From assembly GCA_003573975.1 (NCBI GenBank), contig AP018533.1, forward strand, positions 3,348,319 to 3,412,318: DNA of 64,000 nucleotides, read 5' to 3'. The position numbers and the translations under genes are program-made. Source of the DNA: Clostridiales bacterium CCNA10. Its GTDB lineage: Bacteria > Bacillota > Clostridia > Oscillospirales > Oscillospiraceae. Under the pieces are notes generated by a model. The model had not been told where the DNA came from, made no database searches, and saw only the letters and a list, made by a program, of their open reading frames with translations. Within the stretch, counting starts at the first letter, position 1; every line of letters begins with the position of its first letter. Of the stretch, positions 1-8,253 are shown one piece after another.

Positions 1-447
1 GAGGGGGACGGAGGCTACTCGGACTTCGTCCGGACCGTGGATACGGTGATCCTGGGGCGAAGGACCTACGACCAGATCACCACCCAGCTCTCTCCCAGTG
101 CCTGGCCCTATGAGGGGCTGTCCGCCTGGGTGCTCACCCACCGGGACGCGCCGGAGCCGGAGGGAGACATCCATTTTACTGACCTGTCACTGGACCGGCT
201 GGCAGCCCGGCTCCGGGCCCTCCCCGGCCGGGATATATGGCTGTGCGGCGGGGCGGACCTGGTGCGTCAGGCCCTGGAGCTGGACCTGATCAACGAACTG
301 CGGCTGACCATCATCCCCACCCTGCTGGGGGCGGGGATCCCCCTGTTCCGCGGACTGAGGGGGCCGAAGCTTTTGGAGCTTGTCTCCCACCGTGCTGAGA
401 ACGGCATGGTGGAGTGTATCTACCGCCGGAGGGGGGCCGCCCAATGA
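1..447 (+). CDS. DHFR/RibD C-terminal family protein, 5' truncated by window edge
   Basis: The reading frame is open from base 1, so the true start lies outside the window. A GTG at 37 is internal to the conserved fold rather than a start. The visible 148 residues carry GRRTYDQI near the beginning and, toward the end, the GADLVRQ then IIPTLLGAG pattern of the RibD C-terminal / bacterial dihydrofolate-reductase-like family (YwjB/YyaP type), NADPH-dependent reductases of mostly unassigned substrate. The stop overlaps the next gene's start by four bases (ATGA), so the two are translationally coupled. Whether it is a true folate reductase cannot be told without the N-terminus. Confidence 0.85.
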   Translation, partial: EGDGGYSDFVRTVDTVILGRRTYDQITTQLSPSAWPYEGLSAWVLTHRDAPEPEGDIHFTDLSLDRLAARLRALPGRDIWLCGGADLVRQALELDLINELRLTIIPTLLGAGIPLFRGLRGPKLLELVSHRAENGMVECIYRRRGAAQ

Positions 448-1319
448 TCTGCAACCTCTGTCCCCGCCGGTGCGGGGTCCTGCGCACCGAGACGGAAGGG
501 GAGGGCTGGTGCCGGATGCCGGCCCTGCCAGTGGCCGCCCGGGCGGCCCTCCACCACTGGGAGGAACCCCCCATCTCCGGTAAGCGGGGCTCCGGGACCG
601 TGTTCTTCTCTGGCTGCTCTCTTGGCTGTGTGTTCTGCCAGAACGAGGCAATCAGCCACCGGGACTTCGGAAAAGCGCTCACCGTCCCCCGCCTGCGGGA
701 GATCTGCCTGGAGCTGATCCGCCAGGGGGCCCACAACATCAATTTTGTCAACCCCACCCACTACGCCCACATCGTGCGCCAGGTGCTGGAGGAGCCCCTC
801 CCGGTTCCGGTGGTGTGGAACACCGGGGGCTATGACCGGGTGAAGACCCTCAGGGCCCTGGAGGGCCGGGTGGACGTCTATCTCCCGGATCTGAAGTACC
901 TGGACCCGGAGACCGCCGGGCGCTACTCCGCCGCGCCGGATTATCCCGGGGCCGCCCAGGCCGCCATTGAGGAGATGTTCCGCCAGACCGGACCCTGTCA
1001 GTTTGATGAGGCGGGGCTGCTCACCCGGGGCGTGGTGATCCGCCATCTGATCCTTCCGGGACAGACGGCCCAGGCCAAGGCGGTGATGGACTGGGTGGCC
1101 CGGACCTTCCCCAAGGGGGCGGTCCTCTTCTCGCTGATGAGCCAGTACACACCCTGGGGGGACCTGAGCGCGTTTCCCGAGCTGGACCGCCGCCTCCGCC
1201 GGGGGGAGATGGAGAGCTGCGCGGACTATATGCGGAATCTGGATCTGCCCGGTTTTTGTCAGGAGCGCACCAGCGCCCGGGAGGAGTACACCCCTCCCTT
1301 TGACCTCACCGGGCTGTGA
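444..1319 (+). CDS. Radical SAM protein, PflA-like (COG1313 type)
   Basis: A 291-residue radical SAM enzyme. C58, C62 and C65 form the CxxxCxxC motif (GCSLGCVFC) that binds the 4Fe-4S cluster and SAM. Three more cysteines (C3, C6, C10) and C23 sit in the N-terminal segment, as in the putative pyruvate-formate-lyase-activating-enzyme group often annotated COG1313, whose targets are mostly unknown. I place the start at ATG 444 because it follows a GGAGG-rich site at 428-436 and overlaps the preceding stop. An in-frame upstream start is possible but would overlap the neighbour further. Coupling to a small reductase is the only functional hint. The family call is firm; the substrate is unknown. 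Confidence 0.88.
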   Translation: MICNLCPRRCGVLRTETEGEGWCRMPALPVAARAALHHWEEPPISGKRGSGTVFFSGCSLGCVFCQNEAISHRDFGKALTVPRLREICLELIRQGAHNINFVNPTHYAHIVRQVLEEPLPVPVVWNTGGYDRVKTLRALEGRVDVYLPDLKYLDPETAGRYSAAPDYPGAAQAAIEEMFRQTGPCQFDEAGLLTRGVVIRHLILPGQTAQAKAVMDWVARTFPKGAVLFSLMSQYTPWGDLSAFPELDRRLRRGEMESCADYMRNLDLPGFCQERTSAREEYTPPFDLTGL

Positions 1320-1600
1320 TGGGGATGTTTTTATAAATTGTTCATAAAGGAGCGGGATTGTTTCCAAAACGTTCACAGGTTGGTCACGATTCTGACGCAA
1401 TTATCCGTTAGGATATAAGCGTACTCAGTGATTACAATCTTTCTCCATTTCTTTTCTCTCTCCTTTTACAACACACACAGGCAAGAGGCCCCGGCGGATC
1501 GCCGGGGCCTCTTGCCGTCCCTCCCTTTACGCCCCCAAAAACTTGTGGTAAAATATTGCCGCTGTACGGGATCCCGCCCGGACGGAAAGGAGGCGCGCCT
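1320..1600. other. Intergenic region with perfect 16-bp hairpin (1480-1516)
   Basis: The arms GGCAAGAGGCCCCGGC (1480-1495) and its exact complement (1501-1516) enclose a five-base loop. No clear T-run follows on either strand, so this may be a weak terminator for the radical SAM gene or an mRNA structure ahead of recG. No convincing promoter was found; a TAAAAT near 1550 lacks a good -35. Confidence 0.6.
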
Positions 1601-3709
1601 ATGGCCATCACACTGGATACCCCCCTGGACCAGTTCCCCGGAGTGGGAGAGGCCCGGGCGAAAAAGCTGGAGAAGCTGGGACTGACCCGGTGCGCCCAGC
1701 TGCTCACCTACTTCCCCCGGGACTACGAGGACCGCCGGGAGATCTACTCCATCCGCTCCGCCCCTCTGGGCCGGAAGGTGTGCGTCCGGGCCATGGCCGC
1801 GGAGCATCCCCGTCTGGCCCGGATCCGCCGGGGGCTGGAGCTGGTCCAGCTGCGGGTGGTGGATCAGGCAGGGGCCCTCCACCTCACCTTTTTCAACCAG
1901 AGCTATGTGGAGCGCGCCCTCCGCGCCGGGGAGGAGTATATCTTTTTCGGAATGGTGGAGGAGCATGGGAGCCGCCGGGCCATGGTCAACCCCATCTTTG
2001 AGCCCGCGGACCGCCGGAACACCACCGGCCGCATCATCCCCGTCTATCCCCTGACCGCCGGGATCTCCAACCACCTGATGCTCTCCCTTACCCAGCGGGC
2101 GGTGGAGGCCTGCGCCGGGTCGGCCCAGGAGACTCTGCCCCCGTCGATCCGTCTGGAGCACGGGCTGGCCCAGGCAGAGTTCGCCTATCGGAACATCCAT
2201 TTCCCCGACACTTTTCAGGCGCTGGAACTGGCCCGGCAGCGGCTGACCTTTGAGGAGCTGTTTTACCTCTCCGCCGGTCTGACCATGCTGAAGACCCGCC
2301 GTGGAGGCGGCTCAGGACAGGCCGTTCCCTCCCGCCCGCAGAATGATTTTCTTGCCCTGCTCCCCTTCCCGCCCACTGGGGCCCAGCTTCGGGTGATGGA
2401 GGAGATCGCCGGGGACATGGCCTCCGGGCGGCCCATGAACCGGCTGGTCCAGGGGGATGTGGGCTCAGGCAAGACGGTGGTGGCCGCCTTTGCCGCGTGG
2501 CTCGCCGCGGGAGCGGGCTGTCAGACCGCCCTGATGGCCCCCACTGAGGTGCTGGCGGAGCAGCACTGGCGCTCGCTGTCCGCCCTTCTGCGTCCGGCCG
2601 GGATCTGGGTTGGCCTGCTCACCGGGGGGCTGACTCAAAAGGAGAAGCGGGAGACCCGGAAGGCCCTGGCCGCCGGAGAAATCGATTTGATCATCGGCAC
2701 CCATGCCCTGATCTCCCCCCAGGTAGAGTTCCGGCGGCTGGCCCTGATCGTGGCCGACGAGCAGCACCGCTTCGGGGTGGCCCAGCGGGCCGCCCTGGCT
2801 GGCAAATCGGAGCAGGGCGGGATGCCGCCCCCCCATGTGCTGGTCATGTCGGCCACGCCCATCCCGCGGACGCTGGCCCTCATCATATACGGGGACCTGG
2901 ATGTGTCTATCATCGACCAGCTGCCCCCGGGCCGCACGCCGGTGGAGACCTATGTGGTCCATGAGGACAAGCGCCAGCGGATGTACAATTTTGTCCGCCG
3001 CCTGGTGGGGGAGGGGCGTCAGGCCTATATCATCTGTCCCGCGGTGGAGGAAAAGGCGGAGGACGGGGGTCAGGGCGGCCAGTGGGCACAGGCTGAGGCC
3101 CGTCCGGACCTGAAGGCGGTGACCACCTACGCGGAGACCCTCCGGACCCAGGTGTTCCCCGATCTGCGGGTGGCATTTCTCCACGGCAAAATGCGGCCCC
3201 GGGAAAAGGAGGCGGTGATGTCCTCCTTTGCCGCCGGAGAGATCGACGTTCTGGTTTCCACCACGGTGGTGGAGGTGGGGGTGGACGTGCCCAACGCCGC
3301 CCTGATCGTTGTGGAGAACGCCGAGTGCTTCGGCCTCAGCCAGCTCCACCAGCTCCGGGGCCGGGTGGGGCGCGGGAAGCACCAGTCCTACTGCGTCCTC
3401 ATCACCAATACCCGCAGCCCAGACTCCCTGGCCCGGCTGCGTACTCTGGCCTCCACAACCGATGGCTTTCGGATCGCCGAGGAGGACCTGAAGCTCCGGG
3501 GGCCCGGCGACTTCTTCGGCAGCCGCCAGCACGGCCTGCCACAGCTGGCACTGGCCGATCTGTCGGGGGACCTCCGCCTGCTCCAGGAGGCCCAGGCCGC
3601 TGCACGCAGTCTGCTCCAGAGCGACCCCGGCCTCACCCGGCCGGAGAACCGCCCGGTGCTGGAGCGGGTGCGCCGGCTGTTTGCCGACACCCCGGACATT
3701 TTCAACTGA
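1601..3709 (+). CDS. recG: ATP-dependent DNA helicase RecG
   Basis: RecG is a superfamily 2 helicase that remodels stalled forks and branched recombination intermediates. The 702-residue product is close to the family's usual 680-700. An N-terminal wedge/OB region begins with a helix-hairpin-like segment (FPGVGEARAKKLEKLG). Walker A is GDVGSGKT (about 285-292) and the Walker B box is DEQH (about 386-389), as is typical of RecG. The C-terminal helicase domain has the QLRGRVGRG motif VI and a TRG-like tail. ATG 1601 is chosen because AAAGGAGG lies at 1586-1593. The gene stands alone, and its downstream end has only a modest hairpin. Confidence 0.97.
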   Translation: MAITLDTPLDQFPGVGEARAKKLEKLGLTRCAQLLTYFPRDYEDRREIYSIRSAPLGRKVCVRAMAAEHPRLARIRRGLELVQLRVVDQAGALHLTFFNQSYVERALRAGEEYIFFGMVEEHGSRRAMVNPIFEPADRRNTTGRIIPVYPLTAGISNHLMLSLTQRAVEACAGSAQETLPPSIRLEHGLAQAEFAYRNIHFPDTFQALELARQRLTFEELFYLSAGLTMLKTRRGGGSGQAVPSRPQNDFLALLPFPPTGAQLRVMEEIAGDMASGRPMNRLVQGDVGSGKTVVAAFAAWLAAGAGCQTALMAPTEVLAEQHWRSLSALLRPAGIWVGLLTGGLTQKEKRETRKALAAGEIDLIIGTHALISPQVEFRRLALIVADEQHRFGVAQRAALAGKSEQGGMPPPHVLVMSATPIPRTLALIIYGDLDVSIIDQLPPGRTPVETYVVHEDKRQRMYNFVRRLVGEGRQAYIICPAVEEKAEDGGQGGQWAQAEARPDLKAVTTYAETLRTQVFPDLRVAFLHGKMRPREKEAVMSSFAAGEIDVLVSTTVVEVGVDVPNAALIVVENAECFGLSQLHQLRGRVGRGKHQSYCVLITNTRSPDSLARLRTLASTTDGFRIAEEDLKLRGPGDFFGSRQHGLPQLALADLSGDLRLLQEAQAAARSLLQSDPGLTRPENRPVLERVRRLFADTPDIFN

Positions 3710-3738
3710 GGAGCGTATCGCTATTTTTGTAAGCTCAG

Positions 3739-3771
3739 CCGTTCCCGGCGTCACAGGAGGCAAGGGAACGG
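3739..3771 (+). terminator. Weak hairpin after recG
   Basis: CCGTTCCC (3739-3746) pairs with GGGAACGG (3764-3771), followed by a short T-rich stretch (TGTGTTTT). It could be a weak recG terminator. Confidence 0.35.
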
Positions 3772-3827
3772 AATGTGTTTTCCCATTATAAACAGACGAA
3801 AATCAACATGACGAGGAGGATCCCACT

Positions 3828-4217
3828 ATGGATCGTATGGAACAAGTCAAGCATCTGCGTACGGACCCCGGCGGCCGCCACTACAACTGTGCCCAGTCCA
3901 TTCTGGTGCCCTTTGCCGGCGAGGTTGGATTGGGGGAGGAACAGGCCTATCAGCTGGGGGCCATGTTTGGCTCCGGCATGAACCACGGGGCCACCTGCGG
4001 GGTGATCACCAGCGCCCTGATGCTGCTGGGTCTGAAGGGGTACAGCACCAAGGAGGCCGGAGATCTGCTCCGCCGCTTCCGGGAGGGGCGTCAGGCTACG
4101 GAGTGCGCCGCCCTGCTCACCCGTGCCAAGGAGGCGGGCGTCACCCGGAAGGAGCACTGCGACGCCCTGGTCTTTGAGATGGTCCAGACGCTGGAGACGC
4201 TGCTGGCCCAAAAATAA
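3828..4217 (+). CDS. C_GCAxxG_C_C family protein
   Basis: A 129-residue protein with the spaced cysteines of the C_GCAxxG_C_C (split-Soret-like, TIGR01909) family: NCAQS near residue 20, the GATCGVITSALMLLG core, then EC and HC toward the C-terminus. Members are small, probably redox-active or metal-binding proteins common in anaerobes; no reaction is established. ATG 3828 follows GAGGAGGA at 3812-3819. The stop codon lies inside the bidirectional terminator shared with the phage-derived module. No operon partner is evident. Confidence 0.82.
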   Translation: MDRMEQVKHLRTDPGGRHYNCAQSILVPFAGEVGLGEEQAYQLGAMFGSGMNHGATCGVITSALMLLGLKGYSTKEAGDLLRRFREGRQATECAALLTRAKEAGVTRKEHCDALVFEMVQTLETLLAQK

Positions 4218-4267
4218 AAGAAGGAGGGGGACCCGCACGACAGAATGCGGGGCCCCCTCCTTCTTTT
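4216..4267. terminator. Bidirectional terminator between the C_GCAxxG gene and the phage module
   Basis: The 22-base arms 4216-4237 and 4246-4267 pair with one mismatch and carry A-runs and T-runs on both outer sides, so they can stop transcription from either direction. The TAA of the plus-strand gene (4215-4217) and the TAA of the minus-strand gene (4266-4268) both overlap the outer edges of the stem. Confidence 0.9.
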
Positions 4268-4850
4268 ATCCGGATCCATCCTCCGGCTCCACATAGGTCT
4301 CCAGCCCGGTCCATGTGAGGGCCTTGTCCTCAATCTCCTGCCAGCAGGAAAATTTAGACTCCAGCTGGGCCCAGGTGAGATACCAAAAGTGGTACTGTAC
4401 CAGCAGATGGGCCGGGAGGATGTCCTCCACGATCTTTTGGATCTCGTCAAAGCCGGGCGGGATCCCGGGCACCTTGGGGAAGGAGACCTCCACCGTCCCG
4501 GCCTTCCCGGTCTCCCGTACCCGGGCGTTGACGCCGCAGCCGGAGATGGTGTCGTTGATGGCGTCCAGTGTAAAGCTGTCTCCGCCGATGCGGAGCAGGG
4601 CGGCCAGGGCCTCCCGCATGGCCTTGGGAGTCGCGGCAATGGGCCTGCGCCGGAACAGGGAGGCAGTCCGCTCCAGGCCCCAGTCCTGGGCCGTTGCCAG
4701 ACAGGACTCCCGGTGCAGCTCATCCAGCGCGGCCTCCGCCTGATCCAGGGCCTCCCCCAGGGCCTCCAGCTCCCCGTTCTGAAAGGGGCCCTCCAGATCA
4801 TATACCCCCAGAGGGGCCAGCAACTGACGCAGATATTGTGCCCCGCTCAT
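4266..4850 (-). CDS. Tail/baseplate protein, XkdU-like (DUF2313, P2 gpI-like)
   Basis: A 194-residue protein in the XkdU/YmfQ position, directly after the baseplate J-like gene. It has the expected N-terminal segment (YLRQLLAPLGVYDLEG) and the C-terminal pattern of a long helix followed by a W-rich end. In contractile phages this family sits at the baseplate periphery. The ATG overlaps the upstream stop by four bases. It is the last gene of the module: fibre, holin and lysin genes, which follow xkdU in PBSX, are absent and the terminator comes immediately. Confidence 0.85.
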   Translation of the reverse strand: MSGAQYLRQLLAPLGVYDLEGPFQNGELEALGEALDQAEAALDELHRESCLATAQDWGLERTASLFRRRPIAATPKAMREALAALLRIGGDSFTLDAINDTISGCGVNARVRETGKAGTVEVSFPKVPGIPPGFDEIQKIVEDILPAHLLVQYHFWYLTWAQLESKFSCWQEIEDKALTWTGLETYVEPEDGSG

Positions 4851-5902
4851 GTCAGTTCCTCCACAGTCAGGGTCCCCAGCACCGGCAGCTGGTGGGCGGC
4901 GATCTCCACATCGTCAGCCGGTGCGGCCAGCTTGCAGTTGGCCACCCCGCCGCAGGAAAAGACCAGGCTGTACAGCTGTGCCAGCAGCACCGGCTTGCCC
5001 AGGCGCTCGCCGGAAAACCAGTTTCTCACTGCGGCCTCCACTCCGGCAGCCACGGTCTCCCGGTCGGAACCCTCCGCCGGCTGGATCCGGACGGTGACGT
5101 CCACCTTCACCTGCTCCGGGGCGCGTACCTGGACGTCCACGGCGATCTCCCGGCGGCTCTGGAAATAGGTCTGGAGCTGCTCCAGCAGTGCCGGGTCTGC
5201 CTGTCCGCTGTGAGTGGACACCACCACATCCACCGTACCGATCCCCCGGCTCCGGGGGAGGACAGAGGCGGCGGCCACCTCGTCAAAGGAGAGGGCCCCC
5301 TGCTCATAGAAGGCGGCGTTGGCCCCGTTGGGCAGACGCTGAAAGGTGTCCAGCACCCGTTTTCTCAGCTCACTGTCCGTCTCGCCGTCGCTCCCGCCCA
5401 GGAAGGGCTCCGGGTTGTCACAGCGCCGGATGCCCACCGGCGCCACTGCCATGGAGAGCACCGTTCCGGCGGCTGCGTTCCCGGCGCTGCCCGCCAGCAG
5501 AGCCCGGGCGGGGACGTCCACCTGGAGCTGTCCCACCGGGAGGACAGCCGCCCGCGTGGTCTCGAACCGCACCAAGCCCGCGGTCATACATACGGTGCCC
5601 AAGGGGATCTCCCTGGGCGTCTCGGCCGCCTGGTCCGCAAAGAAGCGGAGGGTCCCCGCCGCATGGGAGGCCTGTTTCCGCTCCAGTCCTCTCAGCTGGG
5701 CGTGGAGGTCCAGATAGTCCCCCTCCGCCGTCTGGGGAAACGCCTGCCGGGCCACCCAGTCAGCCTGGAGGTACATCGCGTAGATCTGAGCCGCCGCCGC
5801 GTACAGGCGGACGGCCAGATCGCAGCCCTGGTCCACCTCCATTCCGGTCCGTTCTCCGAAGCAGACCAGCATCTCCCCAAAAATCTCATCCACCGTTTTC
5901 AT
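4847..5902 (-). CDS. Baseplate J-like protein (XkdT-like)
   Basis: The 351-residue product matches the Mu gp47/PBSX XkdT baseplate J family, the wedge component that links hub to fibre. Visible signs are a family-typical N-terminus (MKTVDEIFGEML), a central PLGTVCMTAG region, a GGSDGETDSELRKRV motif, and the C-terminal alternating-strand domain. The start is supported by a GAGG-type site just upstream. The length is normal for the family and no disruption is seen. Confidence 0.9.
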   Translation of the reverse strand: MKTVDEIFGEMLVCFGERTGMEVDQGCDLAVRLYAAAAQIYAMYLQADWVARQAFPQTAEGDYLDLHAQLRGLERKQASHAAGTLRFFADQAAETPREIPLGTVCMTAGLVRFETTRAAVLPVGQLQVDVPARALLAGSAGNAAAGTVLSMAVAPVGIRRCDNPEPFLGGSDGETDSELRKRVLDTFQRLPNGANAAFYEQGALSFDEVAAASVLPRSRGIGTVDVVVSTHSGQADPALLEQLQTYFQSRREIAVDVQVRAPEQVKVDVTVRIQPAEGSDRETVAAGVEAAVRNWFSGERLGKPVLLAQLYSLVFSCGGVANCKLAAPADDVEIAAHQLPVLGTLTVEELT

Positions 5903-5914
5903 CTGCTCGCCTCC

Positions 5915-6268
5915 TCACATCCGCACCTCCACCGCCACAGACAGCGGCGTGCCCCGCCAGTTCAGGTCCGCCCGCAGGGCGGCCTGTCCGGGGGCGGTCT
6001 CAGTCAGCTCGGCGCCCATCACCGCCAGGTCAGGTTCCTGCACCAGGGCCTCAGTGACATACTGGAGGGCCAGGGCCTCCCGGGCGGAGGGCTTTTCCCG
6101 GCCCAGCTGGTACAGGCGGCTGCCCAGCTCCGGCAGGAAGGGAAACTGTCCGCGCCGGGCGGTCAGCCGGAAGAGCACCCGCTGAAGGAGGGCCTCCGCC
6201 CCCTCCAGCCGCTGAAATCCCCCCGCTCCGTTGGGGACATAGTCCCCCTGCTCCAACCTCAGCTCCAT
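5915..6268 (-). CDS. Baseplate wedge protein, XkdS-like (gp25/W family)
   Basis: A 117-residue protein in the slot of PBSX XkdS. The region around FPFLPELGSRLYQLGREKPS is characteristic of gp25-like lysozyme-fold wedge proteins found in all contractile injection machines. ATG 6268 is preferred over upstream in-frame codons because AAGGAGGAG precedes it. Confidence 0.82.
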   Translation of the reverse strand: MELRLEQGDYVPNGAGGFQRLEGAEALLQRVLFRLTARRGQFPFLPELGSRLYQLGREKPSAREALALQYVTEALVQEPDLAVMGAELTETAPGQAALRADLNWRGTPLSVAVEVRM

Positions 6269-6278
6269 CCGCTCCTCC

Positions 6279-6716
6279 TTATCCCAGCATGGAGAACACC
6301 ACATCTGCCGCAATGCGCCGGACAAGGTCCTCCAGCCGCTCTCCATTGACGGTCACCCTGCCCTTCAGGGCCGTCTCCTTTCCGTCCAGCACCACGCCCT
6401 TCGCGTTCAGATCCATCCGCCCGCTGCCCCCGGTGATCCGCACCGCTCCGGCCTCCAGAGGCTCCTCCTTCTCCTGGATCTCCGGCTGGCGCACTCCGGC
6501 CAGACATGGGATCTCCCGCTGGTCCCCCGCCTTGACCACAAGCACCTTGTCGCCCGTTCTCGGCCGCCACTGGTAGCCTCCGGGGGCGCATACCGCCACC
6601 CAGCGCCGTTCTCCCCCCAGATAGACGCCGGCGGGGTCGCCCCCCAGGGTCACCAGGCCCAGATCTGCCGCGGCTTCCACCGACCGGCCCTCCGTCTTTC
6701 GATTGGATGTCCACAT
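6279..6716 (-). CDS. Baseplate assembly/spike-like protein in the XkdR position
   Basis: About 145 residues with an OB-like, strand-rich body (GGERRWVAVCAPGGYQWRP; KVLVVKAG) and a C-terminal repeat-like strand segment, which resembles a gpV/DUF2577-type spike or hub accessory. The assignment rests largely on position between the XkdQ-like and XkdS-like genes. ATG 6716 follows GAGGTG that overlaps the previous stop; a GTG at 6725 is the alternative. The domain call is tentative. Confidence 0.65.
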   Translation of the reverse strand: MWTSNRKTEGRSVEAAADLGLVTLGGDPAGVYLGGERRWVAVCAPGGYQWRPRTGDKVLVVKAGDQREIPCLAGVRQPEIQEKEEPLEAGAVRITGGSGRMDLNAKGVVLDGKETALKGRVTVNGERLEDLVRRIAADVVFSMLG

Positions 6717-6726
6717 ATCGCGCACC

Positions 6727-7677
6727 TCACAGTATCACGTCGGGGGGCGCCAGCTCCAGTCTGGTCCATCCCCCGCTTTCGTCCTGACCTACTTGGGCCT
6801 CCATCACCCGATAGCGCCCGTTGCGGCCCCAGTTGGACCGCTCCAGACGCACCAGATCCCCCGGCTGAGCGAAAAACAGCATTGGGATCTCCGCCTGGAT
6901 CCACAGCTGTTCCGCGGCGGAGCGCTCCAGCTGAAACCGGCCGCTGTACCGCATGGCCTGGTACTGACTCTTGCCCGGCATGGTCACCACCTGCCGTCTG
7001 TGTCCCCCCAAGGCCTGGAAGGCCGGGTTCTCCACCGTCTCGGTCCGGTTCTGGTACCGGTCCCGCACCACCACCTGGGACAGTACGCCGTACCTCCGCA
7101 CCCGGCAGCTCAGCCGCTCCACCGGAACGGCGTCGTCCAGGGCGATCTCCCGGGTGTCTGGCCAGGGGGACAGAATCAACCGGCCCTCCCGGTCGAAGCG
7201 GGGGCAGATCCCGTTGTGATACCGGGCAAATTCATACAGCACGGCCCACTCGCTGCTGCCCGCAGCCACAGAGAACCGGGACACCGGGCCCAGCGCCGCG
7301 CCGCCCTCCGTCTGGATGCCATAGGGCTCCACATGGTCCCGCAGGATGTCTGCCGGGGCTGCCAGCTCATAGTCCTGGCTGAGGGCCTCATTGTCCAGCA
7401 GCCGGGCGGCCATCCCCCGGCCGCTCACCTCAAAAAATGCTCCCTCCGGGCCCAGAACGGTCTCGCACTCATCCACCACTCCGGTGAACTGTACCTCCCC
7501 GCCCTCCAGCGCCTGGAACAGGGCCCACTCCTCCGGCCGGACCTGATTGTCTCCATCCCAAATGCACCGCAGGCGGAAGCTGTCGCAGGGGACGCCGGAG
7601 GTGTACTGAAAGCACCAGGACACCGGGGCGGGCAGGATGGTCGTCACCCCCTGTGCCGTTATCACATAACCGGTCAA
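6727..7677 (-). CDS. Baseplate hub protein, XkdQ-like
   Basis: A hub-type protein of about 316 residues that begins after the LysM gene. Features match the XkdQ/gpD group: an N-terminal strand domain with GEVQFTGVVDECE, a central LLDNEALS-ILRDHVEPYGI segment, and a C-terminal part (ARYHNGICPRFDREGRL) like other phage late-control D/hub proteins. The likely start is TTG 7677, which overlaps the upstream stop (TTGA); GTG 7665 is an alternative. Open frame continues upstream, but it would overlap the LysM gene. Confidence 0.78.
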   Translation of the reverse strand: MTGYVITAQGVTTILPAPVSWCFQYTSGVPCDSFRLRCIWDGDNQVRPEEWALFQALEGGEVQFTGVVDECETVLGPEGAFFEVSGRGMAARLLDNEALSQDYELAAPADILRDHVEPYGIQTEGGAALGPVSRFSVAAGSSEWAVLYEFARYHNGICPRFDREGRLILSPWPDTREIALDDAVPVERLSCRVRRYGVLSQVVVRDRYQNRTETVENPAFQALGGHRRQVVTMPGKSQYQAMRYSGRFQLERSAAEQLWIQAEIPMLFFAQPGDLVRLERSNWGRNGRYRVMEAQVGQDESGGWTRLELAPPDVIL

Positions 7678-8240
7678 ATGATCCGCACCTTCTCTCCCAC
7701 CCGGATCAGATTCGGGTTCCGGATCTGCGGGTTTTTGGCGGCCAGCTCCTCCAGAGACAGGCCATACTGCCGGGCGATGGACCAGAAGGTGTCCCCCTGC
7801 CTGACCAGATGGTAGCCGCCGCCCACGCCGGAACCACCGGCGGCGGTCTCCTGGGCTGGCGCGAAGGTCCGCACCTCCCCGCTGTAATAGCTCACATCCT
7901 CCCAAAAGGTGAAGGAGTAGCGCACATAGTCGGGGCGTGGCTCCTGCTCCAGCCTCAGCGCCACAAAATAGGCGCTGGCCGCCTGCCAGAGGGGGTGGAC
8001 CAGCAGACCCGGCCCGCTGTCATAGAACACGTTGGCCAGCTGGCCGAACTGGGAATAGGCATCCGCCCCCACGAATTCCCCTTCCCCCTCCATCACCCGC
8101 CGGGTCCGGCCCAGATCCTGAAGGTGGTAGAGTCCAAAGGGCACCTTGTGAACTGCCATCTTTCGCTCATAGTCAATGGAGTACACCCTGGGATTATGGG
8201 GCCAGGTATAGTTTTTATAGCGCATCGGTGTCAGACGCAC
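7674..8240 (-). CDS. LysM-domain tail protein, XkdP-like
   Basis: A 188-residue tail protein. The C-terminal 50 residues form a LysM domain (HLVRQGDTFWSIARQYGLS, then LIRVGEKVRII), while the N-terminal part resembles the XkdP/gp53-type initiator that connects tube to baseplate. GTG 8240 is chosen because AGGAGGG lies seven bases upstream; ATG 8225 is a second option. It lies between the unknown 216-residue protein and the hub gene, where PBSX carries xkdP. Confidence 0.85.
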   Translation of the reverse strand: MRLTPMRYKNYTWPHNPRVYSIDYERKMAVHKVPFGLYHLQDLGRTRRVMEGEGEFVGADAYSQFGQLANVFYDSGPGLLVHPLWQAASAYFVALRLEQEPRPDYVRYSFTFWEDVSYYSGEVRTFAPAQETAAGGSGVGGGYHLVRQGDTFWSIARQYGLSLEELAAKNPQIRNPNLIRVGEKVRII

Positions 8241-8253
8241 CGCAGCTCCCTCC

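Noticed and set aside
1320-1600. Riboswitch ahead of recG
   Set aside because: Only one simple hairpin; no conserved aptamer elements recognised.
4694-6349. 551-codon plus-strand frame across the baseplate genes
   Set aside because: Crosses several well-supported minus-strand genes; no plausible protein.
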